Assembly (NCBI RefSeq): GCF_000429105.1
Contig: NZ_AUBF01000012.1
Location: 1-64,000, forward strand
Length of the DNA stretch: 64,000 nt
Direction: 5' to 3'
Source of the DNA: Schaalia suimastitidis DSM 15538
GTDB taxonomy: Bacteria; Actinomycetota; Actinomycetes; Actinomycetales; Actinomycetaceae
The notes under the pieces were generated by a model that was given only the letters and a program-made list of their open reading frames with translations, was not told the DNA's origin and made no database searches. Shown one piece after another: positions 1 to 8,846 of the stretch (within the stretch, counting starts at the first letter, position 1; each line of letters begins with the position of its first letter). Made by a program: the position numbers and the translations under genes.

Positions 1-182
1 ATACCCGGTATTAGCAGCCCTTTCAGACCGTTATCCCAAAGAAGAGGGCAGGTTACTCACGTGTTACTCACCCGTTCGCCACTAACCACCCAGACGCAAG
101 CGCCCAAGCAGCCCGTTCGACTTGCATGTGTTAAGCACGCCGCCAGCGTTCGTCCTGAGCCAGGATCAAACTCTCCGAAAAA
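1..182 (-). rRNA. rrs: 16S ribosomal RNA, 5' end (partial)
   Basis: The reverse complement begins with the universal 16S start AGAGTTTGATCCTGGCTCAG, followed by the conserved stretch through the 'acatgcaagtcgaacg' and 'gtgagtaacacgtgagtaac' blocks. Only the first ~180 nucleotides are inside the window; the rest of the operon lies beyond the left edge. The exact mature 5' end is uncertain by a few bases. The short ORFs overlapping this stretch on both strands are shadows. Confidence 0.97.
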
Positions 183-428
183 AACAAAACGGAAAACCCC
201 AGCCAACCACCCACACACAACACGCGCAGACAGCCAACCAGAAACAATCCCAACCAAAAAACTCAAAAACAAAAAACAGGCAAAACAAAAACAAACAAAC
301 ACACTATCGAGTTCACAAACAACAACCACACAATTCAGACATACTCCACTAGGAGCATTTCCAAAAGGGCTGGCGCGCCATGTTTCCGGGCCGTTTTCTC
401 GTCCCTGCCGTTCGGCGCAACGGTGAAT
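183..428 (-). other. rRNA operon leader (transcribed spacer)
   Basis: There is no credible protein gene between the 16S start and the malic enzyme gene. The plus strand is extremely A/C-rich here, so the rRNA-sense strand is a G/T-rich run, as is common in actinobacterial rRNA leaders that hold antitermination and RNase III processing elements. I could not identify individual box elements with confidence. The ORFs crossing it have low-complexity translations. Confidence 0.5.
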
Positions 429-458
429 ACTTTATGCAGGATCATTCCCGGCGGTCAA
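429..458 (-). promoter_or_regulatory. Predicted rRNA operon promoter
   Basis: On the minus strand a -35-like TTGACC (453-458) is followed after 18 bases by a -10-like TAAAGT (429-434). Transcription would start near 421 and run through a ~240-base leader into 16S rRNA. The hexamers are close to, but not perfect matches of, the primary sigma consensus, and other promoters may exist. Confidence 0.42.
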
Positions 459-515
459 ATCCTTCAAGGGTGAGGGTTGACACACCATGCACTCAAGCCC
501 GCAATTTCAACGAAA

Positions 516-556
516 ATCCGCCACCGCCTCGTCAAGAAAACGAGGCAGCGGCGGAT
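516..556. terminator. Long hairpin, likely terminator after malic enzyme gene
   Basis: Two 17-base arms (516-532 and 540-556) pair with only two G-T-compatible mismatches around a 7-base loop. The hairpin lies 85 bases past the malic enzyme stop codon and upstream of the rRNA promoter, so it probably ends malic enzyme transcription. No long U-tract follows. Confidence 0.6.
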
Positions 557-640
557 ATTTGCCGTCAGCGTGTCCCCATGCGTTCCTTCTGCGCTACGCA
601 GATCCCGCGTATTGAGGATCGGTTTTCGCTCAAGCTCCCG

Positions 641-2068
641 TCACCGTGTCCCCATATGTTCCTGGATAGGAATCTTGATTGTCGGAAGATCACGCACCGC
701 GCGGCGCACCGCCTTCGATACCGCCGTAGGGACACGTTCATCAAAGACGCCCGGAATAATGTAGTTGGGCCCAAGCTCGTCGTCAGAGATCACCTCGGCA
801 ATCGCAACGGCAGCAACACGCAATACCTCCGTGGTAATTTCCTTCACCTTCGCATCCAACAAACCACGGAACAAGCCTGGGAAAGCCAAGACATTATTGA
901 TCTGATTGGGGTAATCAGAACGTCCGGTAGCGACGATACGCGCATATTTGGCTGCACCAATTGGGTCAACCTCAGGCGTGGGGTTTGCCAGAGCGAAAAC
1001 GATGGCATTGGGTGCCATTGTGGCAATGTCGTCACTGTTCAAAATATTGCCTTGAGACACACCAATAAATACATCGGCATCACGCACACCATCCCGCAAA
1101 CTGCCCGTTACCCTGCGAGGATTCGTGTGTTCAGCCAGCCATCGCCGTGAAGGATGCATACCGTCAACATGGTCTGCGCACAACGCACCATCTCGCCCGT
1201 ATCCCACAATATCGGTGGCACCCTGGGCCTGAAGAAGCTTAATAATGGCGCTACCCGCTGCGCCCACACCAGATACGACAATACGAACATCGGCAATATC
1301 TTTGCCCACAATCTTCAAGGCATTCAGAAGTGCAGCCAAGACCACAATGGCTGTGCCGTGCTGGTCGTCGTGGAATACCGGAATATCCAGTTCGGCACGC
1401 AAACGTTCTTCGATTTCAAAACACCGTGGCGCAGAAATATCCTCAAGATTGATGCCACCATAGGCAGGGGCGATTGCCTTAACGATACGGATAATTTCTT
1501 CGGTGTCCTTGGTGTCAAGGACCACCGGCCACGCATCAACACCGCCGAACTGTTTAAACAAGACGGCTTTGCCTTCCATCACAGGCAATGCAGCTTCCGG
1601 TCCAATATCACCTAAGCCCAGCACCGCAGTGCCGTCAGAAACCACGGCAACCGAATTCGCTTTCATTGTGAGAAGGTGCGCTTTTTGAGGCATGTCATGA
1701 ATTGCCGTGCATACGCGGGCCACACCAGGTGTATATGCGCGCGACAGGTCGTCCCGGTTACGCAACGGTACCTTGGAGCGAATTTCAATTTTGCCACCAA
1801 CATGAGAGAGGAAGGTTTGGTCGGCAACAGAGGACGTGTGCACCCCAGGGAGAGCGTCAAGAGCGGCCTCAACTGCACGCCGATGTTCGGAGTCGCGCAT
1901 ATCGCAGGTGACGTCAACGGTGATACGTCCACGGTCAGAGTCGGCGACGTCAAGACCTTTGATCTGTGCGCCGGTAGCACCTACTGCCGCGACGATATCT
2001 GAGATCGATGTGTGCGTCTCATCAAGGGTAAGCCGATAGGACGCGGTGTAGGACGGCGAGTTACGCAT
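641..2068 (-). CDS. NAD(P)-dependent malic enzyme with N-terminal ACT-like domain
   Basis: The 475-residue protein oxidatively decarboxylates malate to pyruvate in the cytoplasm. The first ~85 residues form an ACT-like regulatory domain (DADS-type '[18 protein letters not shown]'). The malic enzyme N-domain follows, with the catalytic Tyr in 'SRAYTPGVA' and the conserved '[19 protein letters not shown]' block and Lys in '[14 protein letters not shown]'. The NAD-binding domain has the '[12 protein letters not shown]' Rossmann turn. The ACT-plus-malic enzyme layout is typical of short bacterial malic enzymes. The ATG at 2068 was chosen because the ACT domain begins right behind it. The gene is monocistronic, ending at a hairpin. 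Cofactor preference (NAD or NADP) cannot be settled by eye. Confidence 0.93.
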   Translation of the reverse strand: MRNSPSYTASYRLTLDETHTSISDIVAAVGATGAQIKGLDVADSDRGRITVDVTCDMRDSEHRRAVEAALDALPGVHTSSVADQTFLSHVGGKIEIRSKVPLRNRDDLSRAYTPGVARVCTAIHDMPQKAHLLTMKANSVAVVSDGTAVLGLGDIGPEAALPVMEGKAVLFKQFGGVDAWPVVLDTKDTEEIIRIVKAIAPAYGGINLEDISAPRCFEIEERLRAELDIPVFHDDQHGTAIVVLAALLNALKIVGKDIADVRIVVSGVGAAGSAIIKLLQAQGATDIVGYGRDGALCADHVDGMHPSRRWLAEHTNPRRVTGSLRDGVRDADVFIGVSQGNILNSDDIATMAPNAIVFALANPTPEVDPIGAAKYARIVATGRSDYPNQINNVLAFPGLFRGLLDAKVKEITTEVLRVAAVAIAEVISDDELGPNYIIPGVFDERVPTAVSKAVRRAVRDLPTIKIPIQEHMGTR

Positions 2069-2202
2069 ACTGCTCCTTATATGTGGCGCCAGCTATGTGG
2101 CGGCCAACGGTTCGCGGTCAGATATTTCTATCGTATGACCCTTACGGCTCGTATGAAAGATGAGGCCAGGTGCTGAGCAGGGCCAGGACGCTCACATATA
2201 GA

Positions 2203-2235
2203 GGTGTCCCCACCGGAAAAACCAGTGGGGACACC
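2203..2235 (-). terminator. Terminator hairpin downstream of sugar importer operon
   Basis: A perfect 11-base stem (GGTGTCCCCAC, 2203-2213; GTGGGGACACC, 2225-2235) encloses an A-rich loop. It lies ~90 bases past the chvE stop codon and upstream of the malic enzyme gene. It probably insulates the operon; the U-tract on the minus strand is weak. Confidence 0.7.
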
Positions 2236-2272
2236 GTGATGGTAGATATGCGCTGCTCGAAATACGCCCTAG

Positions 2273-2335
2273 CCAAGCGGAGGCGAAACGATTTCAGCGA
2301 AGCGCTCAACCAAGCGAAGGCGAAACTACTTCAGC
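2273..2335. repeat. Imperfect direct repeat at the 3' end of chvE
   Basis: A 26-base unit (ccaagcgRaggcgaaacKaY followed by ttcagc) occurs at 2273-2298 and again at 2310-2335 with three mismatches. The second copy spans the chvE stop codon at 2326-2328. This looks like a short tandem duplication of the gene end. Confidence 0.7.
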
Positions 2336-3435
2336 AGAGCAAGGCGATCAGGATCGTTGGCGAAGACTTCCTTGATATTGGCTTTGGTCACGACCACTGG
2401 ATCAAGAGCGTAGACCGCAACATCGATCTTGCCGTTATTCGCGGTCTCGGTTGCCGTAGGCAGGGCCTCACCCTTTTGCAGCGCCTGGATCAATTCAATG
2501 GTCTTTGCCACGAGATCCTGAGTGGGTTTGGCAATAGTCGAGTATTGGCGGCCTTCCCATACTGCAACAACCGACTCATTTTCAGCGTCAAGGCCGGTGA
2601 CCACTGGGAGTTCCTGTCCAGCTTGCTCGGCGGAGGTCAAAATCGCGCGTGCAATGCCGTCATTGGGTGACAACACGCCGTGGATCGGCTTGTCGGAGTA
2701 GTTGCCTGACAGCAGGGAGTCCATACGTGCCTGTGCCTTGGCATTGTCCCAGTCAGGTGTGGCGGCCTGGGTGAAGTCGGTCTGTCCAGAAACGACGACG
2801 AGGGTGCCATCATCAATCTTGGGCTGGAGGACTTTCATGGCGCCGGTGAAGAAGTTGGGCGCATTCGGGTCAGCAGGGCCGCCACCGAAAAGCTCGATAT
2901 TGTAGGGGCCATCGCCTTTGAGTTCTTTGAGGCCATCAAGCAGCGACTGTCCTTGAAGTTCACCGGTGCGCACGGAGCCGAATTGGACAACTGCATCCAC
3001 TGATTCGGTGTTTTCGATAAGTCGGTCATAGCCGATCACCGCCACACCTGCTTCGCGTGCCTTGTCGAGTACCGAGCCAAGCTGGGTGCCGTCGATTGGA
3101 CCCACGACGATTGCCTTTGCGCCCTGTTCGATCATGGCTTCGATTTGCTGTTGCTGCTGTGGCACTTTATTGTCAGCGCTTTGGACTAGCGGTGTAAAGC
3201 CTGCTGCGGTGAGCTCTTCGGTGAACATTTGCTCGGCTTCTTTCCAGTTTTGGGTGCCGAGCCAGGGAAGTGCGACGCCGATTGTGGCGTTCGCGTCGAA
3301 GCCTGCCGAGGCGGTGGTGCCGTCGGTGGTGGTTCCTTCTGTTGTGGTGGTTCCTTCGCGTCCGCCTGAGCAGGCGCTAAGGATGAGGGCGGCGGCTGCG
3401 GTGACCGCCAGTGCTCCGGTGAGTGAGCGTTTCAT
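2326..3435 (-). CDS. chvE: Multiple-monosaccharide ABC importer, substrate-binding lipoprotein
   Basis: This 369-residue type I periplasmic-binding-type protein should capture monosaccharides outside the membrane and hand them to the MmsB permease. It has a lipoprotein signal peptide with lipobox 'LSAC' around residue 22 and then a Thr/Gly-rich linker (TTTTEGTTTDGTT). The sugar-binding fold carries 'IGVALPWLGTQNWKEAEQMF' and 'VTGLDAENESVVAVWEGRQYSTI', characteristic of the ChvE/GguA/GguB group. It is first in a minus-strand set chvE-mmsB-mmsA; the encoded order relative to transcription is ATPase, permease, binding protein. The Shine-Dalgarno AAAGGAAA precedes the ATG. The exact sugar is not predictable. 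Confidence 0.9.
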   Translation of the reverse strand: MKRSLTGALAVTAAAALILSACSGGREGTTTTEGTTTDGTTASAGFDANATIGVALPWLGTQNWKEAEQMFTEELTAAGFTPLVQSADNKVPQQQQQIEAMIEQGAKAIVVGPIDGTQLGSVLDKAREAGVAVIGYDRLIENTESVDAVVQFGSVRTGELQGQSLLDGLKELKGDGPYNIELFGGGPADPNAPNFFTGAMKVLQPKIDDGTLVVVSGQTDFTQAATPDWDNAKAQARMDSLLSGNYSDKPIHGVLSPNDGIARAILTSAEQAGQELPVVTGLDAENESVVAVWEGRQYSTIAKPTQDLVAKTIELIQALQKGEALPTATETANNGKIDVAVYALDPVVVTKANIKEVFANDPDRLALLK

Positions 3436-3543
3436 TGTGTTTCCTTTCGGATTGGGGAAGATGCGGGGTCATTCCCGCCGGGTCTTCTTTCCCTCACTGG
3501 TTTCGCGTCGGCGCAGGTGCACTGACGCACATCTGTGTTGGCT

Positions 3544-4776
3544 TCAGGCCGTTTGTTCTTCGGGTTTGCGGGTTTTCAGGCCTTTGGTGAGTTGCCCGAT
3601 AATCGAGGCGCGGCCCTGTTGTTTGTTGTAGACATCGAAGGCAACCGCGGCCAGTAGGACCAGACCTTTAATGACCTGGGTGCGGTCGGCACCGACACCC
3701 AGGAGCATCAGGCCATTGTTGAGTACCGCCATCACGAGGCCGCCGATCATGGAGCCAACGACCGTGCCAATACCACCCGAGACGGCGGCGCCACCGATGA
3801 AGACTGCGGCGATGGCGTCCAGTTCCCACATATTGCCGTCCGATGGGCCAGCTGATGTGGCGCGGCCAACGAAGAGGATGCCTGCGAGGGCGGCAAGGAA
3901 GGACATATTGACCATGACGAGGAAGTAGGTGCGGGCCGTATTGACACCGGAGAGCGCTGCAGCGGATTTGTTGCCGCCTACGGCGTAGACATGGCGTCCG
4001 AAGGTCGTGCGTTGGGTGATGATGTGGTAGATGATGACGAGGATCACCAGAATAAGGCCGGGCACTGGGAAGGATGTTCCTGGGCGACCTGCGCCGAAGA
4101 GGTAGGTGAGGTAGCCGATGACGATGCTGATCAGTGACGCGCGCAAAATGGGGATCCATAGTGGCATTTCTGTGCCAAGGCGCAAGGCGCGTGAGCGACG
4201 GCGGAACTCGGAGTAGACGAACCACGCGATTGCGGCAATGCCAAGGACGAGGGTGGAGTTGTTGAGTCCCGTCCACGCTGGTCCCCATTCAGGGAGGTAG
4301 CCTGCACCGAAGAATTTGAATTCATCTGGGACTGGGACCGAGATGGAACCGGAAATCCAGATGACACCGCCTCGGAAAATCATCATGCCGGCCAGTGTTG
4401 TAATAAAGCCTGGGATGCCCACCTTGGAGAGCCAGAAGCCATGCCAGGCACCGATGGTGATACCCATCAGGAGGCCAACGATGAGGGCCAACCACCATGG
4501 CAGGCCCATATCTCGAATGGTCAGTGCCATCACCATTCCGACGAAGCCTGCCACAGAGCCAACGGACAGGTCGATTTGACCGATCACAATAACCATCACC
4601 ATGCCAATGGCGAGGATGAGCACGTAGGCGTTGCCTGAGATGAGGTTCTGGAAATTTGATGAGGTGAGCATACGCCCTTCGGAGACGAATTCGAATACGA
4701 CGATGAGGGCGACGAGGGCCAGCACCATCGTGTATTGCTGGAGGTTACCCCCGAACACCTGCTTGAGTGTTTTCAT
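3544..4776 (-). CDS. mmsB: Multiple-monosaccharide ABC importer, permease
   Basis: This 410-residue polytopic membrane protein has about ten hydrophobic segments and the branched-chain/sugar permease signature 'GNAYVLILAIGMVMVIVIGQ' followed by 'DLSVGSVAGFVGM'. It should form a homodimeric channel for the sugars bound by the neighbouring lipoprotein. The extra hydrophilic loop around residues 185-215 fits the GguB/MmsB family, which is longer than RbsC. An AAGGAGT Shine-Dalgarno sits ahead of the ATG at 4776. It lies between the ATPase gene (39 bases upstream) and the binding-protein gene (108 bases downstream) in the same operon. Confidence 0.92.
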   Translation of the reverse strand: MKTLKQVFGGNLQQYTMVLALVALIVVFEFVSEGRMLTSSNFQNLISGNAYVLILAIGMVMVIVIGQIDLSVGSVAGFVGMVMALTIRDMGLPWWLALIVGLLMGITIGAWHGFWLSKVGIPGFITTLAGMMIFRGGVIWISGSISVPVPDEFKFFGAGYLPEWGPAWTGLNNSTLVLGIAAIAWFVYSEFRRRSRALRLGTEMPLWIPILRASLISIVIGYLTYLFGAGRPGTSFPVPGLILVILVIIYHIITQRTTFGRHVYAVGGNKSAAALSGVNTARTYFLVMVNMSFLAALAGILFVGRATSAGPSDGNMWELDAIAAVFIGGAAVSGGIGTVVGSMIGGLVMAVLNNGLMLLGVGADRTQVIKGLVLLAAVAFDVYNKQQGRASIIGQLTKGLKTRKPEEQTA

Positions 4777-4815
4777 CGTGTTAATACTCCTTGTGAACTC
4801 TGATGTCGTGGGCGT

Positions 4816-6372
4816 TCAGCGCACCGAATCGTGGGTTGGTTGGGATGAAGTGGTCATGCGGCGCATGAGGGATTCTTGGTCGGCATCTTTGGCAAGCATT
4901 TCGCCTGTAATTTCGCCTTCGCAAATGGTGTATATGCGGTCGCAGATGCCAAGGAGTTCTGGCAATTCTGAAGAGATTACGATGACACCGCGACCTTGGT
5001 CGGCAAGGGCATGTATGAGCTTGTAGATCTCGTATTTGGCGCCGACGTCAATACCGCGGGTGGGTTCGTCAAGGATGAGGACCTTCGGGTCGGGGAACAT
5101 CCATTTCGCCAGGACTACCTTCTGTTGGTTTCCGCCGGAAAGGGTGACGACCCCGGTGTCAACGGAGGGTGTCTTGATACGCAAGTCTTTGCGGTACTGT
5201 TCAGCGATCACGCCTTCTTTTTCAATGTTGAGCAGACCGCCTTCGACGATGGCATCCAGGTTGGCTGACACGACTGTTGTGCGGATATCGTCAATGAGGT
5301 TCAGACCAAGTGTTTTGCGGTCTTCAGGTACGTAGGCGATACCTGCCTGGATGGCTTTAGCTACGGTGTCAAGGGTGAGGATTTCGCCGTCAAGTTCCAG
5401 CGTGCCGCTGATATAGCGGCCAAATGAGCGTCCAAAGATGGATCGCGCCAATTCGGTGCGGCCCGCACCCATAAGCCCCGCGAATCCGACGATTTCGCCG
5501 CGACGAACTACAAAACTTGACTGCTTGGCCAGCAAACGTCCGGGCACCATCTCTGATTCGACTGTCCAGTCGCTCACTTTCATGAGCACGTCACCGATTG
5601 CAGGCGTGCGTTCGGGGTAACGGTTTTCGATGGAGCGGCCTACCATTGCGCGAATAATACGGTCTTCATCAACTTGACCGGCGACAACATCGTAGGTTTC
5701 CACAGTCTTTCCGTCACGAATAACGGTAACGGCATCGGATATCTGAGCGATCTCGTTGAGTTTGTGGGAGATCATTAGGCACGTGATGCCTTTCGCTTTG
5801 AGTCCCTGCATGAGTGTGAGGAGGTTTTGGGAGTCTTCCTCGTTCAGCGCTGAGGTTGGTTCATCGAGGATCAGAACTTTCACTTCCTTCGACAGCGCCT
5901 TGGCGATCTCCACCAGCTGCTGTTGCCCCACACCAAGGTTCTTAATGGGTGTGGCCGGATCAACGTCGAGGCCAACGCGGGCAAGGAGGTCAAGCGAGCG
6001 GTAACGCGCCTCGTCCCAGTCGATCAGTCCGTGGGAGGTCACTTCGGATCCGAGGAAAATATTTTCGGCGACTGATAGTTCTGGGATCAGTGCCAATTCC
6101 TGATGAATGATGACGATACCGGCGTGTTCGGAGGCCTTGATGTTGTTGAAGGTGACTTCTTCGCCATCAAGGAGGATGCGTCCCATATAGGTGCCGTGTG
6201 GGTGAACACCTGAGAGGACTTTCATGAGCGTGGATTTGCCTGCGCCGTTTTCGCCACAGATAGCATGGATATCGCCTTTACGTACCCGCATTGTGACGTC
6301 GTCGAGGGCGCGAACACCGGGGAATACTTTGACTATGTGCTCCATTTCGAGGATCACTGGGGCATTGCTCAT
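4816..6372 (-). CDS. mmsA: Multiple-monosaccharide ABC importer, tandem ATPase
   Basis: This protein carries two fused ABC nucleotide-binding domains and powers sugar import. Domain 1 has Walker A 'GENGAGKSTLMKVL', the Q-loop 'IIHQELALIPELSVAENIFLG' and Walker B 'VLILDEPTSALNEED'. Domain 2 has the degenerate P-loop usual in this family ('GLMGAGRTELARSIFG') and a canonical signature 'LSGGNQQKVVLAKW' with 'VLILDEPTRGIDVGAKYEIY'. I chose ATG 6372 (518 residues) over the longer open frame to 6474, because a GGGAG site sits just upstream and homology to the family begins at 'VILEMEHIVKVFPGV'. It is first in the operon and divergent from the ROK regulator. Confidence 0.93.
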   Translation of the reverse strand: MSNAPVILEMEHIVKVFPGVRALDDVTMRVRKGDIHAICGENGAGKSTLMKVLSGVHPHGTYMGRILLDGEEVTFNNIKASEHAGIVIIHQELALIPELSVAENIFLGSEVTSHGLIDWDEARYRSLDLLARVGLDVDPATPIKNLGVGQQQLVEIAKALSKEVKVLILDEPTSALNEEDSQNLLTLMQGLKAKGITCLMISHKLNEIAQISDAVTVIRDGKTVETYDVVAGQVDEDRIIRAMVGRSIENRYPERTPAIGDVLMKVSDWTVESEMVPGRLLAKQSSFVVRRGEIVGFAGLMGAGRTELARSIFGRSFGRYISGTLELDGEILTLDTVAKAIQAGIAYVPEDRKTLGLNLIDDIRTTVVSANLDAIVEGGLLNIEKEGVIAEQYRKDLRIKTPSVDTGVVTLSGGNQQKVVLAKWMFPDPKVLILDEPTRGIDVGAKYEIYKLIHALADQGRGVIVISSELPELLGICDRIYTICEGEITGEMLAKDADQESLMRRMTTSSQPTHDSVR

Positions 6373-6477
6373 GCCGACTCCCATTCTTCGCTGAATATTG
6401 TGGGGGACGCGCACGTCCTTGTACGTGAGAAACGTTACGCTGAGAACCAGCTTGCGTTCAAGGCTTGAATCCAATCC

Positions 6478-6507
6478 GTAACAGAATCGTTATCTTCACA
6501 AAGTCAA
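6478..6507 (-). promoter_or_regulatory. Predicted promoter of the mmsA-mmsB-chvE operon
   Basis: On the minus strand TTGACT (6502-6507) and TGTTAC (6478-6483) are separated by 18 bases, in the intergenic space shared with the divergent ROK regulator. A dyad AAATAC...GTATTT (6528-6553) lies next to it and could be the regulator's operator. Both are inferences from sequence form and position. Confidence 0.4.
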
Positions 6508-6570
6508 CAATTTATTGCGCCTACTGAAATACCTGCTCCACTTCCACGTATTTGCTGCTACGGTGACGCT

Positions 6571-7773
6571 ATGACTACGGCAGCCGTCGCACCGGGATCA
6601 CAATCTTCCCTTCGCGAAGCGAATGCTGCCCGCGTTGTGGAGGCCATTCATACCTACGGCAAAATCACGCAGGTTGAGCTTGTGGCCGCAACCGGCCTTT
6701 CAGCTGCAACGGTGTCAAATATCGTCAAATTGCTTGCTGCCCAGGGCATCGTCAAAACCGACACCACCATCCGTTCAGGTCGGCGAGCACAACTGGTATC
6801 CCTGGCTACATCAACTGGTTTTGCCGTCGGCATTGAAATTGGACGGCGACAATTGGCCGTCGAAATCGCCGATGAGGCTCATCAGATCACCGAAAGTAAA
6901 CGCTTTCCCCTACCTAACGATCACCGCGTCGACACCACATTGGACAGGGCCGCGCTGCTCGTCATGGAACTTGTCGAAACCATCGGTTCCACTATCGACG
7001 AGGTGGTGGGTGTTGCCGTTGCACTACCGGCACCTATTGATCCCACCACTGGACTGATCGCACGAGCAGGCACCATGCCAGGCTGGGAGGATACGCCCAT
7101 TGCTCAAGTGTTGTCACAGCGCCTCGGGCGTGAAGTGACCGTGGAAAATGATGCCAATGCAGGCGTGGTCGGCGAAGCACGTTTTGGGGCGCTGCGAGGC
7201 ATTGATGACGCCTTTTATATACATGTCTCACATTCGGTCGGTGCCGGTATCCTTTTGGGCGGAAAAGTCCATCGCGGTTCACGAGGCCTCGCAGGCGAAA
7301 TCGGTCACGTGCAGGTCGCACCCACGGGCTTAATCTGCCGCTGCGGCGGACGCGGATGCCTCAAAACCATCGTCGGCGCAGAAGCACTCCTTGACCTCAT
7401 GCGTCTTAATCCGCAAATCCATACGATGTCTGATCTTCTTCGGGCCGCCCACGAGGGCGACCCAGGGTGCCGCCAGGTGCTTGCCGACGCCGCGAATGCG
7501 ATCGGAGGCGTATTGGCAGATATGGCGACTACTTATGCGCCAGAGAAAATTGTCCTTGGCGGTGAACTGGCCCTCACGGGAGATTTCTTCCTCACACCGA
7601 TCCGCGAAGCACTGGCTAGACGCCCCTACCTCGGTGGCGACATTGAGGTTGTGACCACGCCGCTGGAAGGCAGATCTGAAGTGCTTGGAGCACTAGCCAT
7701 CGCACGCGATGCCTTTATCGCATCAGCATTCCCACATTCACCCGATACAGTGTCATCTGGAGGCGCACAATGA
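6571..7773 (+). CDS. ROK-family transcriptional regulator
   Basis: This 400-residue protein has an N-terminal winged helix-turn-helix (residues ~15-70, 'ITQVELVAATGLSAATVSNIVKLLAAQGIV') and a C-terminal ROK sugar-kinase-like domain. That domain holds 'VENDANAGVVGEARFG' and the zinc motif 'CRCGGRGC'. The residue after the last Cys pair is Leu-Lys instead of the more common Leu-Glu. ROK repressors bind sugars or sugar phosphates and release DNA. Its position divergent from the monosaccharide importer makes that operon the likely target. Its 3' end overlaps the next ABC ATPase gene by four bases (ATGA). Confidence 0.9.
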   Translation: MTTAAVAPGSQSSLREANAARVVEAIHTYGKITQVELVAATGLSAATVSNIVKLLAAQGIVKTDTTIRSGRRAQLVSLATSTGFAVGIEIGRRQLAVEIADEAHQITESKRFPLPNDHRVDTTLDRAALLVMELVETIGSTIDEVVGVAVALPAPIDPTTGLIARAGTMPGWEDTPIAQVLSQRLGREVTVENDANAGVVGEARFGALRGIDDAFYIHVSHSVGAGILLGGKVHRGSRGLAGEIGHVQVAPTGLICRCGGRGCLKTIVGAEALLDLMRLNPQIHTMSDLLRAAHEGDPGCRQVLADAANAIGGVLADMATTYAPEKIVLGGELALTGDFFLTPIREALARRPYLGGDIEVVTTPLEGRSEVLGALAIARDAFIASAFPHSPDTVSSGGAQ

Positions 7774-8525
7774 CGAGCTCTCCCCTGCTGCACCTTGATC
7801 ACGTCAGCAAATCTTTCGGCGGTGTTCAAGCCGTCGTTGACGTTGAAATGAGCGTCAACCGTGGTGAGGTTGTCGCCCTGGTAGGTGATAACGCGGCAGG
7901 TAAATCAACATTGGCACGCATGGTGGCAGGCGTATATCCGCCCGACAGTGGCACTATTTACATCAATGGCAGTGCCGTCGATATCGCCTCCCCGCGTGCG
8001 GCTTTCACCCTTGGGATAGCTACCGTATTCCAAGAACTTGCACTGTGCGACAACCTTGACGTCACCGCCAATATCTTCTTGGGCCGTGAAGCACTGGCCT
8101 CCCATCGTCTTCTTGACGAATCAACCATGGAAGATTTAGCGCGCAAATATCTCAAGATGCTGGGCAGCAAAATCCCTGACGTCCACCGGCCATTGCATGA
8201 ACTCTCCGGAGGCCAACGTCAATGCGTTGCCATCGCCCGCACACTTGTTGCTGACCCGTCACTGGTCGTCCTCGACGAACCCACCGCATCCCTATCGGTG
8301 GCACAAACCGCAGAGGTCCTGACCCATATTACGCGTCTGCGTGACCTTGGGTTGGGTGTCATCCTTATTGGACATAATCTCACCGACATACGCGCGGTCG
8401 CAGACCGCATCATTGTGCTGCGACATGGCCGCATCAACGGGCATTTTGACGCTACCACAGTGAGCGTCGAAGAAGTCATCGCGGCAATTACCGGCGCGAC
8501 GCGCTACCGCCCGCCTAGCAACTGA
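7770..8525 (+). CDS. Single-domain sugar-type ABC transporter ATPase
   Basis: This 251-residue ABC ATPase is of the carbohydrate CUT2/FrcA type. It has Walker A 'GDNAAGKSTLARMVAG' (Ala where RbsA-like proteins usually have Gly), signature 'LSGGQRQCVAIARTL', Walker B 'LVVLDEPTASL' and a switch His in 'LIGHNL'. It is translationally coupled to the ROK gene (ATGA overlap), and no permease or binding-protein gene follows. It may serve the divergent Mms permease, which already has its own tandem ATPase, or a transporter elsewhere. The substrate is unknown. Confidence 0.85.
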   Translation: MTSSPLLHLDHVSKSFGGVQAVVDVEMSVNRGEVVALVGDNAAGKSTLARMVAGVYPPDSGTIYINGSAVDIASPRAAFTLGIATVFQELALCDNLDVTANIFLGREALASHRLLDESTMEDLARKYLKMLGSKIPDVHRPLHELSGGQRQCVAIARTLVADPSLVVLDEPTASLSVAQTAEVLTHITRLRDLGLGVILIGHNLTDIRAVADRIIVLRHGRINGHFDATTVSVEEVIAAITGATRYRPPSN

Positions 8526-8846
8526 CAGCCCCCTGCAATAGCAGGGCTACAGCGCGCACATATGGCGTGATCGACTGCCTGACCAGCTCCCACCGACCCC
8601 AGCAAGAACAACGCCCTTGACCGCCAACATCTGCCCACCTCAGTCGGCGCGCATATATTCGCAGTGGACCTTGCATTCGTCGCACAACGCCACGCCAGCA
8701 GAGTGTGCAAAACGCTCGACTGGGCAAAGCCAGCCGAGCGCCTGCGCGATCTGATGAGCGCCAACACGACCATGTGTCGTGAGACCAGGAGAATCCATCC
8801 TGATCCCGGCCCATGTGCGTATGACGCGGTCGGGCAGCGTTAGCTG
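8526..8846. other. Convergent intergenic region
   Basis: This stretch separates the convergent ABC ATPase and gatB genes. It contains a short perfect hairpin CCCTGC-aata-GCAGGG (8531-8546) six bases after the ATPase stop, which may act as a weak terminator, though no T-run follows. The overlapping ORFs have no recognisable content. I see nothing else in it. Confidence 0.5.

Noticed and set aside
380-1150. 256-residue plus-strand ORF over the rRNA leader and malic enzyme
   Set aside because: It is antisense to the malic enzyme gene, spans the rRNA promoter and has no domain.
8515-8814. Small protein genes between the ABC ATPase and gatB
   Set aside because: The overlapping frames on both strands lack ribosome sites and give Cys/Arg-rich, non-conserved translations.
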